A stretch of 64,000 nt of DNA from Polyangiaceae bacterium (GCA_020633235.1 JACKEA010000007.1:186001-250000), one strand, 5' to 3'. Positions 50,110 through 59,493 are shown, counted from the stretch's first letter. Notes: generated by a model from the letters alone, not told the origin. Program-made: numbers and translations.

Positions 50110-50340
50110 ACGCCTAGTGCAAGAGTTTTTGCACCTGATCCCCATCGTCTTCACCCCCGTCTTCACCCCCGTCTTCGCCCCCGACTTCGCCCCCGACTTC
50201 GCCCCCGACTTCGCCCCCGTCTTCACCCCCGTCTTCGCCCCCGTCTTCACCATCGTCTTGCCACCCTCTTTCCCTCCCTCTTCACCATCGTCTTGCCACC
50301 CTCTTTCCCTCCCTCTTCACCATCGTCTTGCCTTCTTCCG
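50110..50340. repeat. Minisatellite tract downstream of gene start
   Basis: 12-bp units of the form TTCGCCCCCGAC / CTTCACCCCCGT recur from about 50150 to 50250, followed by three 34-36-bp units beginning CACCATCGTCTTGCCACCC (near 50248, 50282 and 50317). There is no coding frame I would accept. Confidence 0.75.
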
Positions 50341-50361
50341 CCCAAGCCCCGTCTTCTTTGG

Positions 50362-50380
50362 GTTGGTTCGCCGCGGTAAC
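50362..50380. repeat. Dispersed 20-bp repeat, diverged (inverted)
   Basis: GTTGGTTCGCCGCGGTAACA; intergenic between two minisatellite tracts. Confidence 0.55.
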
Positions 50381-50449
50381 ACCCCGCTCTCGGAAGGCGG
50401 AAGCAAGCAATGAACCGCGCACATCAACCTCGGAGCACGTCTCGGCCCA

Positions 50450-50720
50450 CGTCTGCCTGACGTCAACTACTCGACGCACGTCTCGGCGCACGTCTCGGCG
50501 CACGTCTCGGCGCACGTCTCGGCGCACGTCTCGGCGCACGTCTCGGCCCTCGTCTCGGCGCACGTCTCGGCGCACGTCTCGGCCCTCGTCTAGGCGCCCA
50601 CGTCTCGGCCCTCGTCTCGGCGCGCACATCTCGGCCCTCGTCTCCGCCCTGGTCTGCCTGACGTCAACTACCCGGCGCACATCTCGGCGCACGTCCCGGC
50701 GCGCACGTCTCGGCCCACGT
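50450..50720. repeat. 12-bp minisatellite (CGCACGTCTCGG)
   Basis: About 17 copies of CGCACGTCTCGG and near variants (CCCTCGTCTCGG, CGCACATCTCGG), interrupted by two copies of CTGCCTGACGTCAACTAC (about 50455 and 50653). The 12-bp period keeps several frames open, so frames here should not be read as genes. Confidence 0.85.
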
Positions 50721-50821
50721 CTCGCCTCGCTCTTCTGCGCCGCCCACGGACGTCCTGACACCATCGCGGCACCGAGTCCCGTTGACTGGACGCGCCTCGT
50801 GCCCAGCCCCATGTCCTTGGG

Positions 50822-51241
50822 ATGTCGTGGCCCAAGACACTCGCAAAAACCTCGCCCCGCCAAGCGGATCTCGCGCTCCTGGTACTCCGCTTGTGGTTCG
50901 GAACCGTGCTCGCTCTGGGTCACGGCATGGGAAAGATCCTGAACCTGGGTGCGTTCATCGACAACGTTGCCAAACGAGTACCGCTCCCCGAGGTGCTCGG
51001 GCCCGCCGCCGCACTCAGCGAATTCGCAGGTGGGCTACTCTTGGCGCTCGGGCTGTTCACACGCCCCGCGGCCGCGATGATCGTCATCACCATGGGCGTT
51101 GCCGCCATTCACATCCACGCCGCGGACCCGTTCATGAAGAAGGAGTTCGCTCTCGCCTACGGCTTCGCTGCCCTCGCGGTGCTCATCGCCGGCCCCGGCC
51201 GCTACTCCCTGGACGCTCGGCTCTTCGGCGCCAAACGCTGA
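50822..51241 (+). CDS. DoxX-family membrane protein
   Basis: 139 aa from ATG 50822. Four membrane helices: LALLVLRLWFGTVLALGHG with the conserved GxxK (HGMGKILNLG), LSEFAGGLLLALGLFT, PAAAMIVITMGVAAIH and FALAYGFAALAVLIAG. Matches the DoxX family, found in thiosulphate:quinone oxidoreductase and in many uncharacterised membrane proteins. No partner subunit nearby. Confidence 0.85.
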   Translation: MSWPKTLAKTSPRQADLALLVLRLWFGTVLALGHGMGKILNLGAFIDNVAKRVPLPEVLGPAAALSEFAGGLLLALGLFTRPAAAMIVITMGVAAIHIHAADPFMKKEFALAYGFAALAVLIAGPGRYSLDARLFGAKR

Positions 51242-51299
51242 CACGACATTGCGCTGCCCTCATCGCTGGCGCCGGCCACCACTCACGGGACGCCCGGCG

Positions 51300-51510
51300 G
51301 CTCGACATTACCTTACATATCAACCGATTTCCGCGCGCCCGAACCCCCCGAAATCTCGAATAGCCCGCCTCTCGCGGCGCCCCGACACTACTTTACATAT
51401 CAACCGATTTCCGCGCGCCCGAACCCCCGCGAAATCTCGAATAGCCCGGCTCTCGCGGCGCCCGACACTACTTTACATATCAACCGATTTCCGCGCGCCC
51501 CACCCCCTCG
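51300..51510. repeat. Three 80-bp tandem repeats with an AT-rich 18-mer
   Basis: TTACATATCAACCGATTT occurs at 51313-51330, 51393-51410 and 51473-51490, exactly 80 bp apart, within units that also share CCGCGCGCCCGAACCCC, AAATCTCGAATAGCCC and CTCGCGGCG. The same 18-mer is found inverted in the mosaic at 55674-56461. No coding role seen. Confidence 0.9.
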
Positions 51511-51600
51511 AGATCGCCGGCGAGCTCCGTGCGTGCCAGCGACTTCCGAGCGCGTGCAGGCCGGAAATCACGAAGTCGCGCGCCCCATCTCCGTGAGCGT

Positions 51601-51621
51601 GGTTCCGCGGCGGACCGACAT
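51601..51621. repeat. Dispersed 20-bp repeat, GCGGCGG form
   Basis: GGTTCCGCGGCGGACCGACA then T; the first clean copy of the second form of the family, 13 bp downstream of the stop of the 51634 gene. Confidence 0.85.
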
Positions 51622-51633
51622 CCAGCGGAAAGA

Positions 51634-52047
51634 TCAGTTGCCGCAGTCGCTCTCTACTTCGGTGCGCGCTTCGGACAGAGTCGATGTATCGCCGTCGTTC
51701 GGGTGGATGCGCATGCTGCGCTGCCGTCGGCCGCCCGCGGGCACCTTGAAGTTCTTGCCGTCGATCCGCTTCTTGCCGCCGGGCCACACCACCGAGTAGG
51801 CGTGGAAGCGACAGTCCTGGCCGGTCGGGTTGATGAACAGCATCTTCACGTGGCCGTCGGCGTCGTCCTTTCCCGGCGGCTCGATCTCGAGGATCTTCGC
51901 GTAGGGCGTCGTGGGCTCGGTGGGCTCGGCGGTTTCCGTCGCCGTCGTCGGCGTGGGCGGAGGTGCCGTCGGCTGCGGCGGAGGCGGCGGTGAGGCGGAG
52001 GCACACCCGACGACCAGCACGACGCTCGCGAAGCTCATCGTCTTCAT
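51634..52047 (-). CDS. Small lipoprotein, unknown function
   Basis: 137 aa from ATG 52047; signal MKTMSFASVVLVVGC (C15), then a Pro/Thr-rich linker and a beta-rich C-terminal domain (HVKMLFINPTGQDCRFHAYSVVW, FKVPAGGRRQRSMRIHPNDG). The pair of Cys at the end may bridge. No family recognised. It is divergent from the DUF1592 operon. Confidence 0.65.
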   Translation of the reverse strand: MKTMSFASVVLVVGCASASPPPPPQPTAPPPTPTTATETAEPTEPTTPYAKILEIEPPGKDDADGHVKMLFINPTGQDCRFHAYSVVWPGGKKRIDGKNFKVPAGGRRQRSMRIHPNDGDTSTLSEARTEVESDCGN

Positions 52048-52177
52048 CGCGGTCACGCTATCACGCGGGGGACGCCCGGCGTCGCGAGTGCGACCTCGGA
52101 GGTCGCAATGACGACGGTCAATCGCAGCAAATTGCCGGCTATCGCGTTGGCACGACGGTTGCTGAAGCAGAGCTGCC

Positions 52178-53818
52178 GTGCTGCGCCCCTTCGCCCTCCT
52201 CGCCCTGTGCTCCGCCGCTCTGCTCGGAGCGTGCGTCGGTGAGATCAGTACGCCGGGCAGCGGCGACGACGCTCCCGGCGGAGGCAGCACCGCGACGCAG
52301 AGCGCGCTGAACGAAGTGGGCGTCAGCGGCGCGCGGCGGCTCACCGCTGCGGAGTACGACGCCACGGTGATGGATCTGCTCGGCATCGCGGATCCCAACA
52401 GTGAGACGGCGCTGCCCGAAGATCTGCGCTCCCCCTTCGACAACGATTACCAGAAGCAGCTCGCGTCCGAGGCCCTCATCAATTCCGCGGACTCCCTCGC
52501 GGCCAAGCTCGCCGACCAGGTTACCGCCAGCACCACGCTGCGCGAGAAGCTCGTGCCCTGCACGCCCAACGCCGCGAGCGACGGCGTCTGCTTCGAGAAG
52601 TTTCTCCGTTCTTTTGGCCGCCGCGCCTTGCGCCGCCCGCTGACCGACGAAGACGTGACGCGCTTCATGACGCTGCTCGATCACGGCACCAGCGCCGGAG
52701 ATTTCTGGGTCGCGGTGAACTCCGCCCTGCGCGCCTTCTTGCAGCACCCGGAGCTCTTGTACCGCATCGAGCTCGGCTCCGCGGTGTCCGGCAAGCCCGG
52801 GCTGTTTCGCCTGAACGACTTCGAGATCGCCACGCGCCTGTCGTACCTCTTGTGGGGCTCCACGCCGCCCGACTCCCTGCTCGACGCAGCGGCTTCCGGC
52901 AAGCTCTCGACGGCATCCGGCGTGCGCGCTGCGGCGAAAGACCTGCTCGATGACGATCGCGCCAAGGCCCGCGTCTCCCGCTTCCACTCCATGTGGCTCG
53001 GCTATGAAAAGCTGCCCCACTCGCCGGAGCTCTCGGCCGACATGCAGACCGAGACCAACGCCCTGCTCGATCGCGTGATCTTCGAGCACGACAGCCCTTG
53101 GCTCGATCTGCTGCGCAGCAAGGAAACGTTCCTGACGCCGAGCCTCGCGGAGCACTACGGCTTGCCCGCTCCCGCTGGCAACAAGCCCGGCTGGGTCAGC
53201 TACGGCAGCTCCGGGCGACAAGGGCTGCTCTCACAAGGTAGCTTCCTGTCTGCCGTTGCCAAGTTCGACGACACCAGCCCCACGCAGCGCGGGCTCCTGA
53301 TCCGCACGCGGCTCTTCTGCATGGAGATCCACAAGCCGCCGCCGGAGCTGAAGGTGAACTCCGACGAGCCGCCGGCAGGTCCGGATCCTGACGCGTGCAA
53401 GGCCGATCGCTACGTGATGTGGAAGACGGACGGCTGCTCCAGCTGCCACTCGTTGATGGACCCCGTGGGCTTCGGCCTCGAGAACTACGACTCCTCGGGG
53501 CGCTATCGCGATCACGAGCCCGATCGCCCGGATTGCCCCATCGACGGCGAGGGCTTCGTGGAAGGTGTGGGCACGTTCAAGGGCCCTGCGGAGCTCAGCG
53601 ATCGCCTGATCGAGACTGGCGAGCTCGAATCCTGCGTGGCCAAGCAGTACCTGCGCTTCTCCCTGGGGCGCTACGCTCTGGACGAGCACGACGCGAACCT
53701 GCTCTCGCGCCTGGTGGCGGTCGCCGAGCAGAGCGGCGAGCTGTCCTTCGAAACGTTGATGCTCGAGCTCACGGGCTCCGAGTCGTTCCGCTATCGCCGA
53801 GAGGAGCCCACACCGTGA
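52178..53818 (+). CDS. DUF1592/DUF1588/DUF1585 multidomain lipoprotein
   Basis: 546 aa from GTG 52178. Lipoprotein signal ALLGAC. Then the DUF1587/1595-like start (ARRLTAAEYDATVMDLLG), a DUF1592 core (LRAFLQHPELLYRIEL, RLSYLLWGSTPPDSLLDAA), the DUF1588 region (SPTQRGLLIRTRLFC) and a haem c site CSSCHSLMDPVGFGLENYD, ending with the DUF1585 helix region (KQYLRFSLGRY). This set is a signature of Planctomycetes and Myxococcota; its pathway is unknown. A GTGA overlap links it to the DUF1552 gene. Confidence 0.9.
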   Translation: MLRPFALLALCSAALLGACVGEISTPGSGDDAPGGGSTATQSALNEVGVSGARRLTAAEYDATVMDLLGIADPNSETALPEDLRSPFDNDYQKQLASEALINSADSLAAKLADQVTASTTLREKLVPCTPNAASDGVCFEKFLRSFGRRALRRPLTDEDVTRFMTLLDHGTSAGDFWVAVNSALRAFLQHPELLYRIELGSAVSGKPGLFRLNDFEIATRLSYLLWGSTPPDSLLDAAASGKLSTASGVRAAAKDLLDDDRAKARVSRFHSMWLGYEKLPHSPELSADMQTETNALLDRVIFEHDSPWLDLLRSKETFLTPSLAEHYGLPAPAGNKPGWVSYGSSGRQGLLSQGSFLSAVAKFDDTSPTQRGLLIRTRLFCMEIHKPPPELKVNSDEPPAGPDPDACKADRYVMWKTDGCSSCHSLMDPVGFGLENYDSSGRYRDHEPDRPDCPIDGEGFVEGVGTFKGPAELSDRLIETGELESCVAKQYLRFSLGRYALDEHDANLLSRLVAVAEQSGELSFETLMLELTGSESFRYRREEPTP

Positions 53819-55296
53819 GAAGGACCACCACCCGCCGCGCGGTGCTCCGCGGCCTGGGCGGCGTTTGCCTGGCGTTGCCGTTCCTCGAGCTGTTCCGCCC
53901 CCACCGGGCGGGCGCCGCCACGCCCGTCGCCCCCAAACGCTACGTCGTGATGTTTGGCGGCAGCTCCATCGGCATGGACAGCCGCGACATGGTCGCCCCC
54001 GCCAGCGAAGGCGCCCTCGACCCCGCGAACCTCACCCGCGGCCTGTTGCCTCTCGGCGACGAAGGCGTGACCGGCGACGTGTCCGTCGTCACCGGTCTCG
54101 AGATCCCGTACGGCAAGGACGGTTCGATCCCCGCCGGTGGTCGCGCCATCCAGTGGCACTCGAGCAGCATGTGCCCGCTGCTCAGCGGCGTGCGCTCCAA
54201 GAACGGCGACGACGAGAGCCTGCAGGGAGAAACCTCGGATTGGCTCGCCGCCAAGACGCTCGCGGGCCCCACCGCCGACACGCGCCCCGTGCTCAGCTAC
54301 CGCGTGCAGCCGGCCTACTACCGCGGCACCAACGGCACCGGCGGCAACCGCGGCTTGATGTCCGCGCGCATCGCCAACGGCAAGCTCGAGAAGGTCACGC
54401 CGCAGTTCTCACCGCACATCGCCTTCGAAGATCTGTTCACCGGCTTCGTGCCGCCGGATCCCGAAGAAGCCAAGGCCGCACAGTTCCTCCTCAACCGCCG
54501 CATGAGCGTGATCGATCTGGTCAAGGGCGACACCGAGCGCCTGCTCCCCAAACTCGGCGCCGCCGACAAGGTCCGCCTGCAGCGCCACTTCGACGAGCTC
54601 CGTGCGCTGGAAAAACGCCTACAGGCCACCAAACTGCCGGACGGCACCGCCTGCAAGATGCTCCCGGATCCCGGCGACGATCCGCCTATCGGCAATGCCG
54701 TGGAGAACGGCGATACCTCCGGCTACGACGCCGGCGGTGCCTGGAGCGACGAAGAGCAGCGCGCCATCACCATGGTGGATCTGATCCACATGGCCTTCGT
54801 CTGCGATCTGTCTCGGGTCGCATCGCTGATGTTCACCTACGCGCAGTGCTTCCTCAACATGAAGCCCGTGTACGGCTACCCGAGTGATCTCCACGAGCTC
54901 GGCCACTACAGCATGGGCGGTGGCGACAAGGGCGCGAACGCCGTCGCCGACGGCGTCGCCTGGCACGTGCGTCACTTCGCCCGCCTCGTGAAAAAGCTCC
55001 GCGACACCGAAGACGTGGACGGCTCCACCCTGCTCGACAACACCGGCATGGTGCTCGTGTTCGAAGGCGGGTGGGGCTACGACCCGGAGCAAGACAAGCA
55101 AGGCACCGCGCACTCCTCCGAAAACATGGTCGTCCTCGCCGCCGGCCACGCCGGTGGCCTCAACGCCAAGGGCGGCGTCCACGTCCGTGCCCAGGGCCAG
55201 CACCCCGTGCGCGTCACCAACACCGTGCTCGGCGCCGTCGGCGTCCCAGATCAGCTCGGTGAGGTCTCCGGCACGATCGACGGCCTGATCAGCTAG
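53815..55296 (+). CDS. DUF1552 protein with Tat-like signal
   Basis: 493 aa from GTG 53815. Twin-arginine-like start (MRRTTTRRAVLRGLGGVCLA). DUF1552 hallmarks: YVVMFGGSSIGM, HSSSMCPLLSGV, MSVIDLVKGDTERLL and LDNTGMVLVFEGGWGYDP, with HELGHYSMGG. These proteins always accompany DUF1592/1585 partners. An enzymatic role on a cell-surface or exported substrate is plausible but unproven. A Cys-rich region near residue 275 (CKMLPDPGDD) may bind metal. Confidence 0.9.
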   Translation: MRRTTTRRAVLRGLGGVCLALPFLELFRPHRAGAATPVAPKRYVVMFGGSSIGMDSRDMVAPASEGALDPANLTRGLLPLGDEGVTGDVSVVTGLEIPYGKDGSIPAGGRAIQWHSSSMCPLLSGVRSKNGDDESLQGETSDWLAAKTLAGPTADTRPVLSYRVQPAYYRGTNGTGGNRGLMSARIANGKLEKVTPQFSPHIAFEDLFTGFVPPDPEEAKAAQFLLNRRMSVIDLVKGDTERLLPKLGAADKVRLQRHFDELRALEKRLQATKLPDGTACKMLPDPGDDPPIGNAVENGDTSGYDAGGAWSDEEQRAITMVDLIHMAFVCDLSRVASLMFTYAQCFLNMKPVYGYPSDLHELGHYSMGGGDKGANAVADGVAWHVRHFARLVKKLRDTEDVDGSTLLDNTGMVLVFEGGWGYDPEQDKQGTAHSSENMVVLAAGHAGGLNAKGGVHVRAQGQHPVRVTNTVLGAVGVPDQLGEVSGTIDGLIS

Positions 55297-55309
55297 CTGT
55301 CCGTTTTCA

Positions 55310-56480
55310 TGTCGGTCCGCCGCGGAACCTCGCGCCCAGCTTCGCGATCTCGAGGCGCGATTCCACCATTCCAAGGGGTGTCGGTCCGCCGCAGAACCTC
55401 GCGCCCAGCTTCGCGATTTCGAGGCGATTCCGAGGGGGTGTCGGTCCGCCACGGAACCTCGCGCCCAGCTTCGCGATCTCGAGGCGCGATTCCACCATTC
55501 CAAGGGGTGTCGGTCCGCCACGGAACCTCGCGGCCAGCCGCGTGATTTCGAGGGCCGATTCCACGATTTCGAGGGCCGATTCCACGATTTCGAGGGCCGA
55601 TTCCACGATTCCGAGGGCCGATTCCACGATTCCGAGGGCCGATTCCACGATTTCGAGGGGGTGAGGCGCGTGAAAATCGGTTGATATGTAAACTGTTTTC
55701 GCGTCGCGCGTCGCGCGTGGGGGCGTGAGAGGCGGGCGATTTTTCGACGGGGTGAGGGCGCGAAAGGCGGGGGTGTCGGTCCGCCACGGAACCCTCGCGG
55801 CCAGCCGCGTGATTTCGAGGGGCGATTCCACGATTTCGAGGGGGTGAGGCGCATGAAAATCGGTTGATATGTAAACTGTTTTCGCGTCGCGCGAGGGGGC
55901 GCGGCAGGCGGGCGCGGCAGGCGGGCGATTTCGCGTCGTGAGAGGGGCCGCGAAAGGCGGGGGTCCGCCGCGGAATCTCGCGGCCAGCCGCGTGATTTCG
56001 AGGGGCGATTCCACGATTTCGAGGGGGTGAGGCGGGCGGAAATCGGTTGATATGTAAACTGTTTTCGCGTCGCGCGAGGGGGCGTGAGAGGCGGCGTGAG
56101 AGGCGGCGTGAGAGGCGGCGTGAGAGGCGGCGTGAGAGGCGGCGTGAGAGGCGGGCGATTTTTCGACGGGGTGAGTGGGGGCGCGTCAGGCGGGTCCGCC
56201 GCGGAACCTCGCGGCCAGCAGCGTGATTTCGAGGGCCGATTCCACGATTCCAAGGGGTGTCGGTCCGCCGCGGAACCTCGCGCCCAGCCGCATGATTTCG
56301 AGGGCCGATCCCACGATTTCGAGGGGGTGAGGCGCGCGGAAATCGGTTGATATGTAAACTGCTTTCGCGTCGCGCGAGGGGGCGCGGCAGGCGGGCGCGG
56401 CAGGCGGGCGATTCCACGATTTCGAGGGTGAGGCGTGCGGAAATCGGTTGATATGTAAACTGCTTTCGCGTCGCGCGTGG
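55310..56480. repeat. Mosaic of short repeats
   Basis: Interleaved modules: (A) TGTCGGTCCGCCGCGGAACC (inverted dispersed repeat, starting at 55311, 55379, 55439, 55508 and 56257, partly diverged); (B) GGCCGATTCCACGATTTCGAG units (runs of five at 55550-55660); (C) AAATCGGTTGATATGTAAAC at 55674, 55859, 56041, 56341 and 56442; (D) GGCGTGAGAGGC, six times in a row at 56090-56160. Long open frames here exist only because the repeats avoid stops. No genes supported. Confidence 0.9.
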
Positions 56481-56784
56481 GGGCGTGTAACAGGCCCGTC
56501 AACTTGTACAGCGCCTTGTGTGCCTCAGACTCCCCAACGAAAAACCTCCCACAGTAATCGAGCCCCGCCCGGAAGCGCGCTTCAGCCTGCGGAGACAGCC
56601 GCCCGGCTCCCCACTCGCGCTCGCTTCGTTCGATCATCGCGCGAAGCGTGACACGCACATCGCGCGAAGCGTGACGCGCATCGCGCGCGTGACGCACATC
56701 GCGCGATGCGTGACACGCGGTCTCAGGACGACGACGCGCGTCCGGCGACGACGACGCTTCCGGCCGACGCGCGCGCGCGACCTG

Positions 56785-57208
56785 CACGACGACGCGCTTC
56801 CGGCACGACGACGCGCTTCCGGCACGACGACGCGCTTCCGGCACGACGACGCGCTTCCGGCACGACGACGCGCTTCCGGCACGACGACGCGCTTCCGGCA
56901 CGACGACGCGCTTCCGGCACGACGACGCGCTTCCGGCACGACGACGCGCTTCCGGCACGACGACGCGCTTCCGGCACGACGACGCGCTTCCGGCACGACG
57001 ACGCGCTTCCGGCACGACGACGCGCTTCCGGCACGACGACGACGACGCGCTTCCGGCACGACGACGCGCTTCCGGCACGACGACGCGCTTCCGGCACGAC
57101 GACGCGCTTCCGGCACGACGACGCGCTTCCGGCACGACGACGCGCTTCCGGCACGACGACGCGCTTCCGGCACGACGACGCGCTTCCGGCACGACGACGC
57201 GCGTCCGG
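56785..57208. repeat. 19-bp tandem repeat, 22 copies
   Basis: CACGACGACGCGCTTCCGG repeats without interruption: 13 units (56785-57031), one 25-bp unit with an extra GACGAC (57032-57056), seven further units and a final variant ending CGTCCGG. Because 19 is not a multiple of three, all frames alternate and spurious ORFs appear. It lies 75 bp upstream of the aminopeptidase start. Confidence 0.95.
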
Positions 57209-57215
57209 GACGCGA

Positions 57216-57237
57216 GGTTCCGCGGCGGACCGACATT
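57216..57237. repeat. Dispersed 20-bp repeat, GCGGCGG form
   Basis: GGTTCCGCGGCGGACCGACA then TT, 46 bp upstream of the aminopeptidase start. Confidence 0.8.
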
Positions 57238-57282
57238 CTCATGCCCATGGTGTGGGGGCGAAAGTCGTGACACGCTGGCTCC

Positions 57283-58314
57283 GTGCCGACGGAGCCGCCC
57301 AAGAAGTGGTCCGCGCCTCGCATGGCGACGGTGGACTACGACCTGATCACGGCGGCGCGCCGCGTGATCGAGGGCGCCCTTTCGATGGTGCGCGGCGAGC
57401 GCGTCGTGATCATCAGTGACGGCGAGCGCAAGGAGCTGGCCCTGGCGCTGGTCGAAGCGGCGGCGTGGACGAACGCTGCGGCGGAGAGCTTCGATCTCGA
57501 CAGCTTCGGCAAGCCGCCCCTCGCGGACCTGCCGAAGGCGATTGAAACCGCGCTCGGCAAAGCCCAAGCGAGCATCTACGTCGCTCGCGGTGGTAGCGAC
57601 GAGGTCGCCCTGCGGCGCAAGATCGTCGAGACGGCTGCGGCCCACGGCCTGCGTCACGCCCACATGCTGGGACTCTCGGCCCGGACCATGGCCATGGGAC
57701 TCGCGGTGGATCCGCATCGCATTGCCAACACCGCGCGGGCACTCCGGGCGCGTCTCAAGCCGGACTCCATCATTACCCTCGGGAGCGCCGCCGGCTCGGA
57801 CCTCACGGTGCACGTCAGCCCCAAGCACCGTTGGGTGGAGAACAGCGGCATCATCCGCGCGGGGCGCTGGCTCAACTTGCCGGCGGGGGAGCTGATGACG
57901 GCACCGGGCTCGGTGAGCGGCACCTTCGTGGCCAACGCCTCCATCACCCAGGGCGGCGACAGCCAGCTGCTCGCGGACGCGCTCACCCTGCACATCGACG
58001 GTCAGCGCGTCACTCGCGTCACCTCCAAGAGCTCCTCCCTGCAGCGCAGCGTGGAGTCGTTCCTGCGCGGCGGCGCGAATCAGGATCGCGTGGGCATCGT
58101 GAGCTTCGGCACCAACGTGGGGCTCAGCGAGCCCACGGGCTCGCTCATCGTCGATCAAACGCTGCCCGGTCTACACCTCGCTCTGGGCATGACGTTGCCG
58201 GATCTCACCGGCGCCAGCTGGGACAGCGCGGGCCAGCTGGTGCTCACCGCCGCCGGGGCGGACATCGACATCGACGGCCAGGCGGCCATGCGGGCCGGTC
58301 GCTTTATCCTGTAA
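57283..58314 (+). CDS. M29-type aminopeptidase
   Basis: 343 aa from GTG 57283. Matches M29/thermophilic aminopeptidases: RVVIISDGERKELALAL, SIYVARGGSDEVALRRKIVE, LNLPAGELMTAPGSVSG (characteristic metal/substrate region) and VGLSEPTGSLIVDQ. The usual GDGRNIPDGE-type loop is here PAGELMTAPG. Such enzymes remove N-terminal residues in the cytoplasm. The upstream 19-bp minisatellite leaves little space for a normal promoter. Confidence 0.8.
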   Translation: MPTEPPKKWSAPRMATVDYDLITAARRVIEGALSMVRGERVVIISDGERKELALALVEAAAWTNAAAESFDLDSFGKPPLADLPKAIETALGKAQASIYVARGGSDEVALRRKIVETAAAHGLRHAHMLGLSARTMAMGLAVDPHRIANTARALRARLKPDSIITLGSAAGSDLTVHVSPKHRWVENSGIIRAGRWLNLPAGELMTAPGSVSGTFVANASITQGGDSQLLADALTLHIDGQRVTRVTSKSSSLQRSVESFLRGGANQDRVGIVSFGTNVGLSEPTGSLIVDQTLPGLHLALGMTLPDLTGASWDSAGQLVLTAAGADIDIDGQAAMRAGRFIL

Positions 58315-58390
58315 TTTCCAGCATTTTCCCGAAGGTTGCGCGACGGGCGGCCATCCGCTAGCTTCACCGGCCCTGCTGGAAGGAGCCCCC

Positions 58391-58633
58391 TTGGCCCGCG
58401 TCACCGTCGAAGATTGCTTGGAGCAAGAAGAGAACCGTTTCGCCCTGGTCGTGCTGGCGTCCAATCGCACGCGCAACCTGATGAAGGGCGCACCGGCGCT
58501 GGTTCACGCGAAGAACAAGGCGGCCGTCGTCAGCTTGCGCGAGATCGCGACCGGCAAGGTCCACTTCCATCGCAACAGCGAGGAAGTGGTGCGCGAGTAC
58601 ATCGCCGAGCTCGCCGCCCTCGAACCGAACTGA
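58391..58633 (+). CDS. rpoZ: RNA polymerase omega subunit
   Basis: 80 aa from TTG 58391, preferred because AGGAG lies 9 nt upstream. Family pattern: VTVEDCLEQEENRFALVVLASNRTRNLMKGA, then a KAAVVSLREIATGKVHF stretch. Omega binds and stabilises beta-prime and helps it assemble. The length (80) is within the usual 70-105 aa range. Confidence 0.88.
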   Translation: MARVTVEDCLEQEENRFALVVLASNRTRNLMKGAPALVHAKNKAAVVSLREIATGKVHFHRNSEEVVREYIAELAALEPN

Positions 58634-58638
58634 GCAGC

Positions 58639-59478
58639 GTGGCTCGCCGGAGCGTCGCCCGCCCGTGGTCCATCCAGGATCTGGGCGAAGCCGGCGACGT
58701 CGGCGCCCTCGCGCACTACGCGGATCCCGCGTACTACGACAAGACCTACCGCGGCCGTAAGGACGACGTCGCCTACTACGTCGCTCTCGGCATCGCCTCC
58801 AAGGGCCCGGTGCTGGAGTACGGCGTGGGCTCCGGCCGCGTGGCGCTGCCCTTGGCCCGCTCCGGCATCCGCGTCACCGGCGTGGATCTGTCACGCCCCA
58901 TGTTGCGCCAACTGGAGGCGCACCTGGACGAAGAAGCCACGGACGTCCGCCGCCGGGTGAAGCTCGTGCATGGCGACATGCGCACGCAGAAGATCCGCGG
59001 GCGCTTTCCGTTGGTCATCGCGCCCTTCAACGTGGTGCTGCACCTGTACGATCGAACGGACGTGGAAGCGTTCCTGAGCCGGGTGAAGGCGCAGCTCGCC
59101 CCCGGCGGCAGCCTGGTGTTCGACTTCTCCATGCCCCAGCCGGCGGACCTGTGCCTGGATCCGAACAAGCGCTACAAGGCGCCGCGCTTCCGCCACCCCA
59201 CCCGCGGCCTGTGCCGCTACGCCGAGCGCTTCGAGTACGACCCGCTGCGACAGCTCTTGGTGGTGTGGATGGAGTTCACCCCGGAAGACGGCTCCCAGCC
59301 CTGGATGGTGCCACTCACTCACCGCCAGTTCTTCCCCCAGGAGATGCGGGAGCTGCTCCACTACGCCGGCTTCACCGACGTGCGCTTCACCCAGGACTTC
59401 AGCGATGATCCTCCAACGCCCCTGGCGGACTCGCTGGTGGCCCACTGCCGGCTTGCTCGAAGGCGCCGACGTACTTAG
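58639..59478 (+). CDS. Class I SAM-dependent methyltransferase
   Basis: 279 aa from GTG 58639, 6 nt after the rpoZ stop. Glycine-rich motif I LEYGVGSGRVALPLA, motif II region GVDLSRPMLRQLE, then GDMRTQKI and APFNVVLHLY (acidic and post motifs). The C-terminal part has DFSMPQPADLCLDP. The substrate is unknown; the layout resembles class I enzymes with an extra N-terminal helix. Its place after rpoZ is typical of delta-proteobacterial gene order but not diagnostic. Confidence 0.82.
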   Translation: MARRSVARPWSIQDLGEAGDVGALAHYADPAYYDKTYRGRKDDVAYYVALGIASKGPVLEYGVGSGRVALPLARSGIRVTGVDLSRPMLRQLEAHLDEEATDVRRRVKLVHGDMRTQKIRGRFPLVIAPFNVVLHLYDRTDVEAFLSRVKAQLAPGGSLVFDFSMPQPADLCLDPNKRYKAPRFRHPTRGLCRYAERFEYDPLRQLLVVWMEFTPEDGSQPWMVPLTHRQFFPQEMRELLHYAGFTDVRFTQDFSDDPPTPLADSLVAHCRLARRRRRT

Positions 59479-59493
59479 CTTTCGAGAGCTGTC

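Noticed and set aside
51300..51510. CRISPR-like array of three 80-bp repeats
   Set aside because: The whole 80-bp unit is conserved between copies; there are no variable spacers.
55310..57208. CRISPR-like array
   Set aside because: Repeats are directly adjacent or irregularly spaced, with no unique spacers of constant size, and no cas genes are nearby.
56706..57270. Long ORFs over the 19-bp repeat in both strands
   Set aside because: A 19-bp unit without stop triplets in any frame keeps all frames open; there is no start signal, and the product is a simple Arg/Ala/His repeat.
54619..58158. Very long minus-strand open frame (over 1,100 codons)
   Set aside because: It runs opposite to real genes and through the mosaic and 19-bp repeats, with repeated peptides such as YISTDF and VVVPEARRR that arise from the repeats themselves.
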